DNA from: Sunxiuqinia dokdonensis
GTDB lineage: Bacteria > Bacteroidota > Bacteroidia > Bacteroidales > Prolixibacteraceae
Assembly: GCF_001270965.1 (NCBI RefSeq)
Contig: NZ_LGIA01000079.1
Span: forward strand, 1-32,793
Reading direction: 5' to 3'
DNA length: 32,793 nt
In this document: positions 14,894 through 23,726 of the stretch, piece after piece
Numbering within the stretch: position 1 is the first letter of the stretch
How the letters are laid out: each line of letters opens with the position of its first letter
Made by a program: the position numbers and the translations under genes
The notes under the pieces: model-generated
Seen by the model: only the letters and a program-made list of their open reading frames with translations
What the model was told of the DNA's origin: nothing
The model's database searches: none

Positions 14894-16147
14894 TTAGTTA
14901 AACTTTTTCAGAATGTCGTTCACTGCATCTTTGTGGATGGTGAATCCCATCATCTTCAGTTTGATGTAATCTTCGTGAAAAAAGTAGTACCCAAACTTGG
15001 GATCGTCGGCCCCCACATTACGCGAGCCTGAGCTGGAGTCTTTAATCAGGTACCAGTCGTCGCCAGTTCCCTTGTAGTTTTCCAAAATGCCAACCAGGTG
15101 CATGCCATGGTCGTCGGTGGTGGTTTCGTTGGAAAAGCGGAACTGCCGGGCATCTTCGTTTATGTACTCCGAAGGAATATCGTAATCGGGAATCATGGCA
15201 CAATTGGTTTCGCGGCTAAACCCAGTTTCCGACACATCGCCGCCAATGCTCATCGTGTAGCCTTTTTTGATGGCATTTTTTACCGCATCCATAAACACAT
15301 CCAGCGGCACATTATAATACTCATCGCTGTGCCACCAGTTGTCCGGAACCTTGTATTCCACTTGTTGCCAGTAAGGTTCTTGTTTGTAGGATAAAATCTC
15401 GACAAAATCGTTTGGGTTCAGCTTCAGGTAATCGGTCATGTAGGTTTTGGGGGTGTAGGTTTTTCCTTCAATCACAAATTCCACTGGCGGCTCACCAATG
15501 TGGTGATTCATAATGGCTTTAATGGTCTCCAGACCGTAGTCTGCGTTCCAGGCATTGTTGGCTTTCATCGAGTGTAGAAAACCGCGCATTTCTTCCATCA
15601 TTTTGGCGTGGGTGTGAAACTGGCGTCCGTGCAACAAACCGGTGTACATTTCCTCCGGCACAATGCCGTAGCGGTTCATCATACGGGCAACGGCATTGCC
15701 TTCCGAGCCTTCGTCGAAATTGGAGTCGCCACGTTTTTCAATATACCGGCGGGCCTTCTCCACATATTCCCAATAAACGGTGTAAATTTCCGAAAGCTCC
15801 ACTTGCTTGCCGGTTTGGCGATAAACCTCCGACTCGTAGAATGAGGTGGTTGAAAACGACCAGCAAGTACCGGCATTTCCCTGCGATTCGGTTTCCTGGC
15901 ACCAAACCGTTTGGTAAAGCGATGGATCGTTGGGAAGATCCAGCCCCGACTGGTCCATGTTGAAGCGGATAAATGGCGTTTTTTCTTTCAACTGTTCATT
16001 CACCGCGTGAATATCTTTCAGAATGGACTCGTAATAATAGCCTTTTCCTTGCTCGTAAACTTCAACTTTTCCTTTACTTTCGTTTTTCTGCGCAAAACCA
16101 TTTAGCGCCAGCAACATCGATAAAAGTGTCAACAACCGTTTATTCAT
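14894..16147 (-). CDS. Secreted C1B-type cysteine peptidase (bleomycin hydrolase/aminopeptidase C-like)
   Basis: 417 residues with a signal peptide (MNKRLLTLLSMLLALNGFAQ), so exported to the periplasm or outside. The papain-fold active site is visible: Cys95 in QGNAGTCWSFS, with the oxyanion Gln just before it, and His347 in DDHGMHLVGI, matching the H-[AG]-M of C1B enzymes. The residue equivalent to the usual catalytic Asn lies in LIKDSSSG, where Asp370 takes its place. C1B enzymes are normally cytoplasmic aminopeptidases; the exported Bacteroidota version probably degrades peptides in the envelope. The ATG at 16147 is followed directly by the signal peptide, supporting the start. It is convergent with rhaB and divergent from hemN, and appears monocistronic. 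Confidence 0.86.
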   Translation of the reverse strand: MNKRLLTLLSMLLALNGFAQKNESKGKVEVYEQGKGYYYESILKDIHAVNEQLKEKTPFIRFNMDQSGLDLPNDPSLYQTVWCQETESQGNAGTCWSFSTTSFYESEVYRQTGKQVELSEIYTVYWEYVEKARRYIEKRGDSNFDEGSEGNAVARMMNRYGIVPEEMYTGLLHGRQFHTHAKMMEEMRGFLHSMKANNAWNADYGLETIKAIMNHHIGEPPVEFVIEGKTYTPKTYMTDYLKLNPNDFVEILSYKQEPYWQQVEYKVPDNWWHSDEYYNVPLDVFMDAVKNAIKKGYTMSIGGDVSETGFSRETNCAMIPDYDIPSEYINEDARQFRFSNETTTDDHGMHLVGILENYKGTGDDWYLIKDSSSGSRNVGADDPKFGYYFFHEDYIKLKMMGFTIHKDAVNDILKKFN

Positions 16148-16292
16148 TTTGATTTTTTTTGTTTCAGCTAAAATACCCTTAATCAGCCAATCAGTCGATG
16201 AGTGATGTCAGGAATTACACGAATTAACTTGAAAACTGACATTTGGAAGCTTGTTTTCCCCCGAGTTCTATTATTTTCGCATAGAATAATTT

Positions 16293-16380
16293 GCACGCTT
16301 TTGTGCCCGCCTGAGAAATTGATACATATGATCATGGATACGATGAGGGAATGGATGGCTGAACAGGCGGGTACACGTGC
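16293..16380 (+). promoter_or_regulatory. Long stem structure in the hemN leader
   Basis: TGTGCCCGCCTG (16302-16313) pairs with CAGGCGGGTACA (16364-16375) through one G-T pair. After a 4-nt bulge GCACG (16293-16297) pairs with CGTGC (16376-16380), making about 17 bp in all. TAATTTG at 16287-16293, a -7-like element one base short of consensus, abuts it, and the hemN start is 24 nt downstream. The 50-nt loop holds the start of a 33-codon frame (16329-16430) that overlaps the hemN start in another frame. It matches no riboswitch class known to me. Confidence 0.45.
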
Positions 16381-16403
16381 TGGAAACAAACAATTCAAGA
16401 AAT

Positions 16404-17780
16404 ATGAGAATACCTTTAGCGTTGATTGATAAGTATAATGTCCCGGTTCCCCGGTATACGAGTTATCCACCCGCCAACTTTTTTGGCGATGACTTCACAA
16501 CCAATGATTATTTGGAGGCCGTAAAAGCATCGAATAGCAAGCAGCCTGAAAATATCTCCATCTACCTGCATATTCCGTTTTGTACGCAGCTGTGCCTGTA
16601 TTGTGGTTGCAACACGCACATCACCAAGGATCAGGATATCATGAAAAATTACGTGGCCGCCCTGAAAAAGGAGATCCACACGATTGGTAAGCTGATCGAC
16701 AAAAACCGGAAGATCTCGCAAATTCACTGGGGTGGGGGCACACCCAATGTTTTGCCAGCCGAATACATTGGCGAGATCATGGAAATTTTCACTTCCAACT
16801 ACCAATTTATTGAGCATCCAGAAATTGCGGTGGAGTGTAACCCGGCGCATTTGGATCAGGCGTACATTGATGCTTTGGTTTCCTTCGGATTTAATCGCAT
16901 CAGTCTGGGTGTGCAGGATTTTCAAGCCAAAGTGCTGGACGCTGTCCACCGCGAAGTGCCCGAAATCCCGATCGAAGAGCTGGTGGGCATGATTCGCAGG
17001 CACCCGGGAGTTTCGGTCAATCTCGACTTCATCTATGGCTTGCCGCACCAAACGGTAGAGTCGTTTGCAACGACGATGGATAAAGCCGTGGCCATCAATC
17101 CCGACCGGCTGGTGACTTTTTCGTATGCCCATGTGCCATGGGTAAAAAAGGCGCAGCAGAAACTGGAAAAATTGGGCTTGCCCGAAGCGGAAGACAAAGT
17201 GAAAATGTTTGAAGTAGCCTGGGCCAAAATGACCGGCGCAGGCTATGTGCCCATCGGACTGGATCATTATGCCAAGCCGGAAGATGATATGGCTGTTGCG
17301 CTAAAAAACCGCTCGCTTCACCGGAACTTTCAAGGCTACTGTACCCGCGAAACTACCGGGCAGGTGTATGCTTTTGGGGTAACCGGCATCAGCCAGTTGG
17401 AAGATGTTTACGCTCAAAATGCCCGCACGGTAAAAGAATATATTGATACGATTGAACGGGGTGAAATCAAGGTGGTGAAAGGATTTGCGCTTTCCGATAC
17501 CGACAAAATCATCCGGCAAATTATCAACGAAATTATGTGCAACCAGTATTTGTCGTGGAAACAGGTTGCCGGACAGTTCAATCTGGAAGTGGATGCACTG
17601 AAAAAGTTGCTGAACTTTAAAGAAAGCAAGCTCGATGAGTTTGTGAAAGACGATTTGCTATCGTACACCACCGACGAAATTGTGATTTCGGATTTGGGGC
17701 GCTTTGTGCTGCGGAATATTGCTGCTGTGTTTGATATTCGTCTGGAAGGAGCCATTCAGAAATTTTCAAAATCAGTTTAA
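16404..17780 (+). CDS. hemN: Oxygen-independent coproporphyrinogen III oxidase
   Basis: Radical SAM enzyme converting coproporphyrinogen III to protoporphyrinogen IX without oxygen. From the ATG at 16404 ([20 protein letters not shown]) it has 458 residues, close to the classical HemN length; an ATG at 16377 adds nine residues with no support. The cluster motif is [14 protein letters not shown], the CxxxCxxCxC pattern of true HemN rather than Hem[34 protein letters not shown] and [12 protein letters not shown] are also HemN signatures. The stop is followed by the hemG start after two bases, so the two are coupled. With hemF downstream, the operon can make haem both with and without oxygen. 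Confidence 0.95.
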   Translation: MRIPLALIDKYNVPVPRYTSYPPANFFGDDFTTNDYLEAVKASNSKQPENISIYLHIPFCTQLCLYCGCNTHITKDQDIMKNYVAALKKEIHTIGKLIDKNRKISQIHWGGGTPNVLPAEYIGEIMEIFTSNYQFIEHPEIAVECNPAHLDQAYIDALVSFGFNRISLGVQDFQAKVLDAVHREVPEIPIEELVGMIRRHPGVSVNLDFIYGLPHQTVESFATTMDKAVAINPDRLVTFSYAHVPWVKKAQQKLEKLGLPEAEDKVKMFEVAWAKMTGAGYVPIGLDHYAKPEDDMAVALKNRSLHRNFQGYCTRETTGQVYAFGVTGISQLEDVYAQNARTVKEYIDTIERGEIKVVKGFALSDTDKIIRQIINEIMCNQYLSWKQVAGQFNLEVDALKKLLNFKESKLDEFVKDDLLSYTTDEIVISDLGRFVLRNIAAVFDIRLEGAIQKFSKSV

Positions 17781-17782
17781 AA

Positions 17783-19135
17783 ATGAGTCAGAAAGTAGCT
17801 GTTATTGGTGCCGGTTTAAGTGGGCTGACCACCGCTTATTACCTTCGCAAGAGAGGAAACGATGTTCAGGTTTTTGAAAAGGCCGGCCGTATTGGTGGCG
17901 TCATCGAAACCCGGGAGGAAGATGGATTCCTTTACGAAAATGGCCCCAGCACCGGGGTGCTCGGACAACCCGAGGCAGCTGCTTTAATTGAAGAACTGGG
18001 CGAGGCTTGTCAGCTTGAAATTGCAGATGAAGATGCCAAGTATCGCTGGATTTGGAAAGGCGATCGCTGGCATGCGATACCAAGTGGATTGTGGGGCGGC
18101 ATCACCACGCCTTTGTTTTCGTGGTACGATAAATTCCGAATTTTGGGCGAACCATTTCGTAAGCCGGGAACCAACCCAAACGAGTCGCTGGCCGATTTGG
18201 TGCTCCGCCGAATGGGGAAAAGCTTCTTGAAGTACGCCATTGATCCGTTTATCCTGGGTGTTTATTCAGGCGATCCAAGTAAACTGATTGTGAAATATGC
18301 TTTGCCGAAACTCTACAATCTGGAGCAAAATTACGGTAGTTTTATTGGTGGAGCCATCAAAAAAAGCAAAGAGCCCAAAACCGATTGGGACAAAAAAGCC
18401 ACCAAGGAGGTTTTCTCGCTTCGGGGAGGTTTAAAATCTTTGGTCAATGCTTTGGGTGAGCAGATTGGAGCCGACCGCTTTCACCTCAATCAAAAGAATT
18501 TAACGGTTGAATATTCTGAAGGGAAATACCAGATTACGGATGCTGCCGGGCAGACTTTCGAATTCGACAAGCTTATTTCAACGGTTGGCGGATATGCCTT
18601 GCGGCAGCTGTTCCCGTTTTTGCCTGCTGATAAACTGGCTCAAATTGAAGCGATGAAATACGCCCGTGTGGTGCAGGTTTCAGTTGGTTTTAAAAAGTGG
18701 GAAGGTATGCCAATCAAAGCTTTTGGCGGCTTAATTCCTTTTCACGAAAACCGCGATATTTTGGGCGTTTTGTTTCTTTCTTCATTTCTGAAGGGGCGGG
18801 CCCCGGAAGGTGGAGCGCTGTTGTCTACTTTTTTAGGCGGAGTTCGGAAACCCAAAATGGTTGATCTGCCGGACGATGAAATTAAGGCGTTGGTTGAAAA
18901 AGAGCTAAAAAGTATGCTGGGGCTAACAAAATGGCAACCTGATTTGTTGGTTATTAATCGTTATCAGCACGCTATTCCGCAGTACGGCATCGAATCAGCC
19001 GGGCGCTTGCAGGCGATTGCCGAGTTGGAAGCTGAGTTTCCGGGTTTGCTGTTGGGAGGCAATATTCGCGATGGAATCGGGATGGCCGACCGGATCAAAC
19101 AAGGTAGAAACCTGGCGGACAGCGTGACCGACTAG
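17783..19135 (+). CDS. hemG: Protoporphyrinogen oxidase (FAD-dependent)
   Basis: Oxidises protoporphyrinogen IX to protoporphyrin IX. The 450 residues belong to the flavin amine-oxidase-like PPOX family (called HemG or HemY depending on the scheme). The dinucleotide motif is [20 protein letters not shown], followed by [20 protein letters not shown] and [10 protein letters not shown]. The C-terminal flavin contact [20 protein letters not shown] is the PPOX-specific ending. The start is two bases after the hemN stop. Its substrate is the product of HemN and HemF, encoded on either side. This is the soluble or peripheral flavoprotein type that can use oxygen; whether it also works anaerobically here is not known. 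Confidence 0.93.
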   Translation: MSQKVAVIGAGLSGLTTAYYLRKRGNDVQVFEKAGRIGGVIETREEDGFLYENGPSTGVLGQPEAAALIEELGEACQLEIADEDAKYRWIWKGDRWHAIPSGLWGGITTPLFSWYDKFRILGEPFRKPGTNPNESLADLVLRRMGKSFLKYAIDPFILGVYSGDPSKLIVKYALPKLYNLEQNYGSFIGGAIKKSKEPKTDWDKKATKEVFSLRGGLKSLVNALGEQIGADRFHLNQKNLTVEYSEGKYQITDAAGQTFEFDKLISTVGGYALRQLFPFLPADKLAQIEAMKYARVVQVSVGFKKWEGMPIKAFGGLIPFHENRDILGVLFLSSFLKGRAPEGGALLSTFLGGVRKPKMVDLPDDEIKALVEKELKSMLGLTKWQPDLLVINRYQHAIPQYGIESAGRLQAIAELEAEFPGLLLGGNIRDGIGMADRIKQGRNLADSVTD

Positions 19136-19143
19136 CGATAATC

Positions 19144-19224
19144 AAGTATTCTCGAGAAATCGGGACTCCCTCCGGTCGCAAGTATCGAGCATCATCAAGT
19201 ATCAAATATCAAGCATCAAGCATT
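19144..19224 (+). repeat. Heptamer repeats in the hemF leader
   Basis: Degenerate 7-bp units of the type AAGTATC/AAGCATC occur at 19144, 19180, 19187, 19197, 19204, 19211 and 19218; the last four are back to back and end one base before the hemF ATG. A 10-bp palindrome TTCTCGAGAA lies at 19149-19158. No ordinary ribosome-binding site is visible between the repeats and the start codon. Confidence 0.75.
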
Positions 19225-19225
19225 C

Positions 19226-20128
19226 ATGAGAAATAATCAAGTAGCATCGGCTTACCGAAACCTTCAGCAACAAATTTGTCAAGCATTGGAAACAGCCGAT
19301 GGAAAAGCTGTTTTTAAAACCGATCATTGGGAAAAGGCTATTGGACATGGGTTTACCATGGTTTTAACCGAAGGCGATGCCATTGAAAAGGCGGCGGTTA
19401 ATTTTTCGGCTGTAGGTGGACCGGTGAGCGACCGTATGCGAAAGGCCCTTCATATTGATGAAGGCGAAGATTATTTTGCGACGGGCATTTCGTCCATCAT
19501 TCACCCCAACAATCCCCATGTGCCCATTACCCACATGAATGTACGCTACTTCGAGCTGAGTTCTGGGAAAGCCTGGTTTGGTGGTGGCATCGATTTAACG
19601 CCACACTATGTTGATGTGGAAGAAGCCCGTTGGTTTCATCAGCAATTGAAAGCGGTTTGCGACCGGTTTGATGTTTCTTTTTATCCGGAGTATAAAGTTT
19701 GGGCCGATGACTATTTCTATTTGCCGCACCGGGAGGAAACGCGCGGCGTAGGCGGGATCTTTTTCGACCACCAGGATGGAACCGACGAAGTGAATTTCGA
19801 TAAGTTTTTTGCGTTCACCCAAGCATTGGCCGAAGCGTATCCGCGAATTTACGTGGCACTAATGAGCCGCAACCGCAAGCGTGCTTTTTCGGAGCAGGAA
19901 AAACAATGGCAAACCCTGCGAAGGGGCCGCTACGTAGAGTTTAATCTGCTTTACGACCGGGGGACCAAATTTGGTTTGGAGTCGAACGGGCGGACGGAAT
20001 CCATCTTTTTAAGTATGCCGCCCATGGCTTCGTGGACTTACGATTTTCAGCCAGAAAAAGGATCGCGGGAGGAAGAAACGCTGAGCTTGTTAAAAAAGGA
20101 TATCGACTGGATTCATGCCCAAAATTGA
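19226..20128 (+). CDS. hemF: Oxygen-dependent coproporphyrinogen III oxidase
   Basis: Performs the same decarboxylation as HemN but uses O2. The 300 residues match the HemF length. Family signatures are ISSIIHPNNPHVPITHMNVR, AWFGGGIDLTPHYV, DDYFYLPHREETRGVGGIFF and YVEFNLLYDRGTKFGL. No membrane segments or signal peptide are seen, as expected for a cytoplasmic enzyme. It follows hemG by 90 nt, a gap filled by heptamer repeats, so it may be under a separate control from hemN-hemG. Its presence implies that the organism meets oxygen even though the nearby metabolism is fermentative. Confidence 0.96.
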   Translation: MRNNQVASAYRNLQQQICQALETADGKAVFKTDHWEKAIGHGFTMVLTEGDAIEKAAVNFSAVGGPVSDRMRKALHIDEGEDYFATGISSIIHPNNPHVPITHMNVRYFELSSGKAWFGGGIDLTPHYVDVEEARWFHQQLKAVCDRFDVSFYPEYKVWADDYFYLPHREETRGVGGIFFDHQDGTDEVNFDKFFAFTQALAEAYPRIYVALMSRNRKRAFSEQEKQWQTLRRGRYVEFNLLYDRGTKFGLESNGRTESIFLSMPPMASWTYDFQPEKGSREEETLSLLKKDIDWIHAQN

Positions 20129-20174
20129 ACAAGCCCGGCTCCTCGCTGTTCCGATCTTTTAAAGTACAGCAATC

Positions 20175-20597
20175 ATGCACCAAAGAATTATTCAAACATC
20201 GAATTTAAAATCTATTTTTCTGATCCGCCTGATGGTTGGCGTCGTTTTCTTATCCGAAGGTATTCAGAAATTTCTGTTTCCAGCCATCCGGGGAGCCGGG
20301 CGCTTTGAAAAGGTTGGACTTCCATCTCCGGAATTTTTAGGCGCTTTTGTGGGTGGTTTCGAAGTCGTTTGTGGCTTGCTGGTTTTAATTGGCTTGTACA
20401 CGCGCTTGGCTGGTATTCCTTTGCTCATCATTATGCTGGTGGCTATTTCCACAACCAAAGTCGATATTTTGATGGACGACGGTTTTTGGGTGATGATGCA
20501 TGCCGCCCGAACCGATTACGCCATGCTTTTGGCAAGCCTTTTTCTGATCATCAAAGGGGCAGGGCCCTGTTCGGTAGATTGGCAGATTGGAAAATAA
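20175..20597 (+). CDS. DoxX family membrane protein
   Basis: 140 residues with four predicted membrane helices: LIRLMVGVVFLSEGIQKFLF, FVGGFEVVCGLLVLIGLY, IPLLIIMLVAISTTKVDIL, and YAMLLASLFLIIKGAGP near the C-terminus. The opening RLxxGxxFLxxGxxKF and the GxxExxxGLLxLxGL pattern are DoxX signatures. DoxX proteins have been linked with quinone-dependent oxidation and redox stress, but the role of this one is not known. It starts 46 nt after hemF and is probably the last gene of the haem operon; a MITE-like element follows. Confidence 0.85.
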   Translation: MHQRIIQTSNLKSIFLIRLMVGVVFLSEGIQKFLFPAIRGAGRFEKVGLPSPEFLGAFVGGFEVVCGLLVLIGLYTRLAGIPLLIIMLVAISTTKVDILMDDGFWVMMHAARTDYAMLLASLFLIIKGAGPCSVDWQIGK

Positions 20598-20615
20598 GAG
20601 GTTTAGCTAATTTTC

Positions 20616-20779
20616 AAAAAAAAAGAGGCTGTCCAATAACTCTGTTCTACTCCTGTTCTTACTCTGTGAAACTCTGTGGTAAAAGATAAATAACAGAACC
20701 ACAGAGTTGCACAAAGTTTTACACGGAGAACACAGCGTCAAGCAAGATTCACGACCTAACTTTTTGGACTGCCTTTCTT
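20616..20779. mobile_element. MITE-like non-coding element between DoxX and the betaine transporter
   Basis: The ends AAAAAGAGGCTGTCCAA and TTTTTGGACTGCCTTTCTT are imperfect inverted repeats. Inside, AACTCTGTGGT (20670-20680) and ACCACAGAGTT (20698-20708) form a perfect 11-bp dyad, with further CTCTGTG-like and CACGGAG/CACAG motifs around it. No protein is encoded. The GGCTGTCC end and the cacagag-type interior resemble dispersed intergenic repeats of many genomes. It lies between convergent operons, where it might also help end transcription. Confidence 0.55.
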
Positions 20780-20801
20780 GATTCAACGATTGGAGAATTT
20801 C

Positions 20802-21680
20802 TTATTCGTTAAACCAGCTATCAACCAGTGTTTTGTGTTCGTTGTACCAGTTCAGGGCGGCTTCTTCTTCGTTGCCTGCATTTTCTTCAATGGCCAGCAT
20901 TAATGAACCGAGGTTGTCGTCATTCATTTTAAAATTGCTGAAGAAAGTCGCCAGCTCGGGATTGGCTTCGGCCCATCCGTTGGTGGCAATCACTGAAATT
21001 GTTTCGGCAGCACCCATCGTTCCTTTGGGATCTTCAAGGATTTTCAGGTCGTAGCGTGCAAATTTGGTGTGAGGCTTCCACCCGGTCACAACGACTGCTT
21101 CTTCTTTGTCGTAGGCTCTTTTGAGTGAGGCCAGCATACCAGCTTCGCTTGAAGTGACCAGTTCGTAGTCGAGATTGTATTCATCGATTACTTTTTCCGT
21201 GACACTCATAATGCCTGCTCCGGGGTTGATTCCGACAATTTTACCTTCAAACTGGCCTTTGGCACTATTCAGTTCATCGATGGAATTGATCTCGACGTAT
21301 TGCGGAACGACCAACCCCAGTAGGCCTTCTTCGTAAACGACGCCCAGCCGCTCTACCTGGTCACCAAATTTTTCCATATATGGCTCGTGGGTGATCGGTT
21401 CCCAGACTTCCATAAATACGTCGGCATCGCCTTTGGCAACCGCGGCAAATACCGGAGCTACGTCGGCGTTAACCAATTCAACTTCGTATCCTTTCTGCTC
21501 CAGCACGGCTTTGGCCAGGTGCGTATTGGCAATACACTCAATCCAGTTTACCATCGCAATGGTCACCTCTTTGTTTGTTTCTTCTGTGTCGCTTTTTTTG
21601 CTTCCGCCACCGCAGCTTGTTAAAAAGACTGCTAATATCAAACTAAATCCTACTAAAATGTTTCGTTTCATCTTATTCAT
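20802..21680 (-). CDS. Glycine betaine/proline-type ABC transporter substrate-binding lipoprotein
   Basis: 292 residues with a lipoprotein signal (FSLILAVFLTSC, lipidated Cys near 23), so anchored in the envelope and facing the periplasm. It belongs to the OpuAC/ProX type: VTIAMVNWIECIANTHLAKA, DADVFMEVWEPITHE, GKIVGINPGAGIMS and VVVTGWKPHTKF supply the Trp residues (NWIE, VWEP, GWKP) that form the aromatic cage for quaternary amines in this family. Ligand specificity (glycine betaine, choline, proline betaine) cannot be fixed from sequence alone. Its start overlaps the permease end by 8 bp, and it is the last gene of a four-gene minus-strand operon. Confidence 0.92.
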   Translation of the reverse strand: MNKMKRNILVGFSLILAVFLTSCGGGSKKSDTEETNKEVTIAMVNWIECIANTHLAKAVLEQKGYEVELVNADVAPVFAAVAKGDADVFMEVWEPITHEPYMEKFGDQVERLGVVYEEGLLGLVVPQYVEINSIDELNSAKGQFEGKIVGINPGAGIMSVTEKVIDEYNLDYELVTSSEAGMLASLKRAYDKEEAVVVTGWKPHTKFARYDLKILEDPKGTMGAAETISVIATNGWAEANPELATFFSNFKMNDDNLGSLMLAIEENAGNEEEAALNWYNEHKTLVDSWFNE

Positions 21681-22494
21681 TTTTTTGTTTATTTCCTAAA
21701 TTCTGTGTGATCCGGTCGAGGATGATCGCCAGTAACACAACGGCGAGTCCGCTTTCAAATCCCAGACCGATTCGTAATTGACTAATCCCTTGCAGTACAA
21801 TTTCGCCCAAGCCTTTGGCGCCAATCATACTGGCAATAACGACCATGGAAAGCGACATCATGATGGTTTGGTTGACTCCGGCCAGAATGGTTGGCATGGC
21901 CAGGGGCAATTGTACTTTGACGAGCAGTTGCCGCGGAGTTGCGCCAAACGCTTTGGTGGCTTCCACAATGTCTTCGGGCACTTGCTGTATTCCGAGCGAA
22001 GTGAGCCGGACAACCGGAGGCATTGCAAAGATGATGGTGGCAAATGCCCCCGGGACTGTTCCCAGTCCGAAGAACAGCACCGCCGGAATCAGGTAAACGA
22101 ACGCTGGCATGGTTTGCATAAAGTCGAGAATGGGCCGGATAATGCTGTTGGCTGTTTTGTTTTTTGCACTCCAGATTCCCAGCGGAATACCAATGGCCAG
22201 CGCAATGATAGCCGAAGCCAACACCAATGAAAAGGTTTGCATGGTTTCTTCCCAAAAACCGGTAAAGTAGATAAACACCAAGCCGACCAAGGTGAGTATG
22301 GCATTTTTACGCCCTGCTTTCCACAGTGCCAATCCGGTAAAAAGGGCGATGGTCACATAAAAAGGCAGGCCAATCCAGACACTTTCAATGACCTGAATCA
22401 AAGAGCTCATACCGGTGTTGATGGCATCAAACATTCCGGAAAAATTGTCCGTAAGCCAGTTAACGCCATCTTCAATATATTGTCCTATAATCAT
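21673..22494 (-). CDS. Glycine betaine/proline-type ABC transporter permease
   Basis: 273 residues with about six membrane helices. The coupling region reads MPPVVRLTSLGIQQVPEDIVEATKAFGATPRQLLVKVQLPLAMPTILAGVNQTIMM in outline, containing the EA-A-G-P-pattern loop (EATKAFGATPRQLL) of ABC importers. The sequence resembles ProW/OpuAB, including the N-terminal amphipathic stretch (WLTDNFSGMFDAINTGMSSL). It overlaps the ATPase gene by four bases (ATGA type) and the substrate-binding gene by 8, so the three are translationally linked. Confidence 0.93.
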   Translation of the reverse strand: MIIGQYIEDGVNWLTDNFSGMFDAINTGMSSLIQVIESVWIGLPFYVTIALFTGLALWKAGRKNAILTLVGLVFIYFTGFWEETMQTFSLVLASAIIALAIGIPLGIWSAKNKTANSIIRPILDFMQTMPAFVYLIPAVLFFGLGTVPGAFATIIFAMPPVVRLTSLGIQQVPEDIVEATKAFGATPRQLLVKVQLPLAMPTILAGVNQTIMMSLSMVVIASMIGAKGLGEIVLQGISQLRIGLGFESGLAVVLLAIILDRITQNLGNKQKNE

Positions 22495-23717
22495 AATTCA
22501 ATTGCCTTTTGGATGATCTCATTAATTTCTTCCTTATCCTTACCTGTCGTTTCTGCGATCAGAGAAGTGGGTGTCACCAAACCCAACAGGTGATTATCTT
22601 CATTGACCACCGGAATGGGTAAGTTAGTTTTACTAAGCAGCGGAAGCATATCTTCCACGGTCGCATCCGGGTTTACCGTCATCACCGAATCCCGAATGAT
22701 GGATTCAATGGTTTTGATCTCTTTCTTTTTTAGCTCCACCACATCTTCAATTTTGACAAATCCCAGAAAGGTCCGGTTCGTGCGTACCACCGGCAGCGAA
22801 GTCACTCCGATATCACGCATAGTGCGCAAAACCACTGCCGGACCATCTTTTTTCAATCGCGCCAGTTTGGGCTTTTTAAATAGGATGGTGCCTGCGGTAA
22901 CAATCTTGCTGCGGTCCACATTTTCAACAAATGACTTCACGTAATCATCGGCCGGATTGGTAATGATTTCTTCGGAATTACCTACTTGTACGATAACGCC
23001 ATCTTTCATGATTGCAATGCGGTCGCCCAACTTGATGGCTTCTTCCAAATCGTGGGTAATGAAGAGAATGGTTTTTTGCATTTTCTCCTGAAGCAACAAC
23101 AGCTCATCCTGCATTTGCGAACGAATCAGTGGGTCGAGTGCTGAGAAAGCTTCATCCATTAGCAGCACTTCCGGCGTATTGGCCAGTCCGCGGGCCAATC
23201 CCACGCGTTGTTGCATACCGCCCGATAGCTCACTCACTTTCTGGTTTTCGTAGCCTTTCAGTCCAACCAGTTCGATGGTTTCTTCGGCTTTTTTGTCGCG
23301 TTCGGCGCGATCAATACCTTGAAGCTCGAGGCCAAAGGCCACATTGCTGAGCACTGTGCGATGGGGAAGTAGCCCAAAATGCTGGAAAACCATAGCCAAT
23401 TCCGTGCGCCGAATGTTGAGCAGTTCCTTGTCTGACATGCGGGTAATCTCTTCATCGTTAATGAATATTTTCCCCGTAGTGGGTTCGATAAGGCGGTTGA
23501 TACAACGGAGTAAGGTCGATTTTCCACTACCTGAAAGCCCCATAATCACAAAGATCTCGCCTTCGTTGATGGTCAGGTTGGCATCCCGAACTGCAACATT
23601 ACATCCGGTAGCTTCTAGTATTTCAGCCTTAGTTTTGCCTTGATCAAGCATTTTTAAGGCTTTCGATTTTCCCTTCCCGAAAACCAGCGAAAGCTTCTCA
23701 ATTTTTATTTTTTCCAT
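22491..23717 (-). CDS. Glycine betaine/proline-type ABC transporter ATP-binding protein with CBS domains
   Basis: 408 residues. The nucleotide-binding domain shows Walker A GLSGSGKSTLL, the Q-loop VFQHFGLLPHRT, the signature LSGGMQQRVGLARGL, Walker B VLLMDEAFSALDP and the switch His in FITHDLEEA. The N-terminal KALKMLDQGKTKAEILEATG stretch is characteristic of ProV/OpuAA. From about 285 on are two CBS motifs (VVLRTMRDIGVTSLPVV and DMLPLLSKTNLPIPVV), the part that senses ionic strength or nucleotides in OpuA/OpuC systems. In some Firmicutes the equivalent CBS domains bind c-di-AMP; whether that holds here is unknown. The gene starts 9 nt after the porin stop. Confidence 0.94.
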   Translation of the reverse strand: MEKIKIEKLSLVFGKGKSKALKMLDQGKTKAEILEATGCNVAVRDANLTINEGEIFVIMGLSGSGKSTLLRCINRLIEPTTGKIFINDEEITRMSDKELLNIRRTELAMVFQHFGLLPHRTVLSNVAFGLELQGIDRAERDKKAEETIELVGLKGYENQKVSELSGGMQQRVGLARGLANTPEVLLMDEAFSALDPLIRSQMQDELLLLQEKMQKTILFITHDLEEAIKLGDRIAIMKDGVIVQVGNSEEIITNPADDYVKSFVENVDRSKIVTAGTILFKKPKLARLKKDGPAVVLRTMRDIGVTSLPVVRTNRTFLGFVKIEDVVELKKKEIKTIESIIRDSVMTVNPDATVEDMLPLLSKTNLPIPVVNEDNHLLGLVTPTSLIAETTGKDKEEINEIIQKAIEL

Positions 23718-23726
23718 ATTTTTCTG

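Noticed and set aside
14514-14897. 127-codon plus-strand frame and two long minus-strand frames across the 21-bp repeats
   Set aside because: The unit length is a multiple of three and lacks stop codons in most frames, so the open frames arise from the repeat itself; no start signal or family similarity was seen.
16377-16403. Upstream in-frame start of hemN
   Set aside because: It adds nine residues with no family match and would begin inside the leader stem.
16416-17267. 283-codon frame antisense to hemN, and similar long antisense frames in other genes
   Set aside because: They mirror strongly supported genes and have no recognisable domain of their own.
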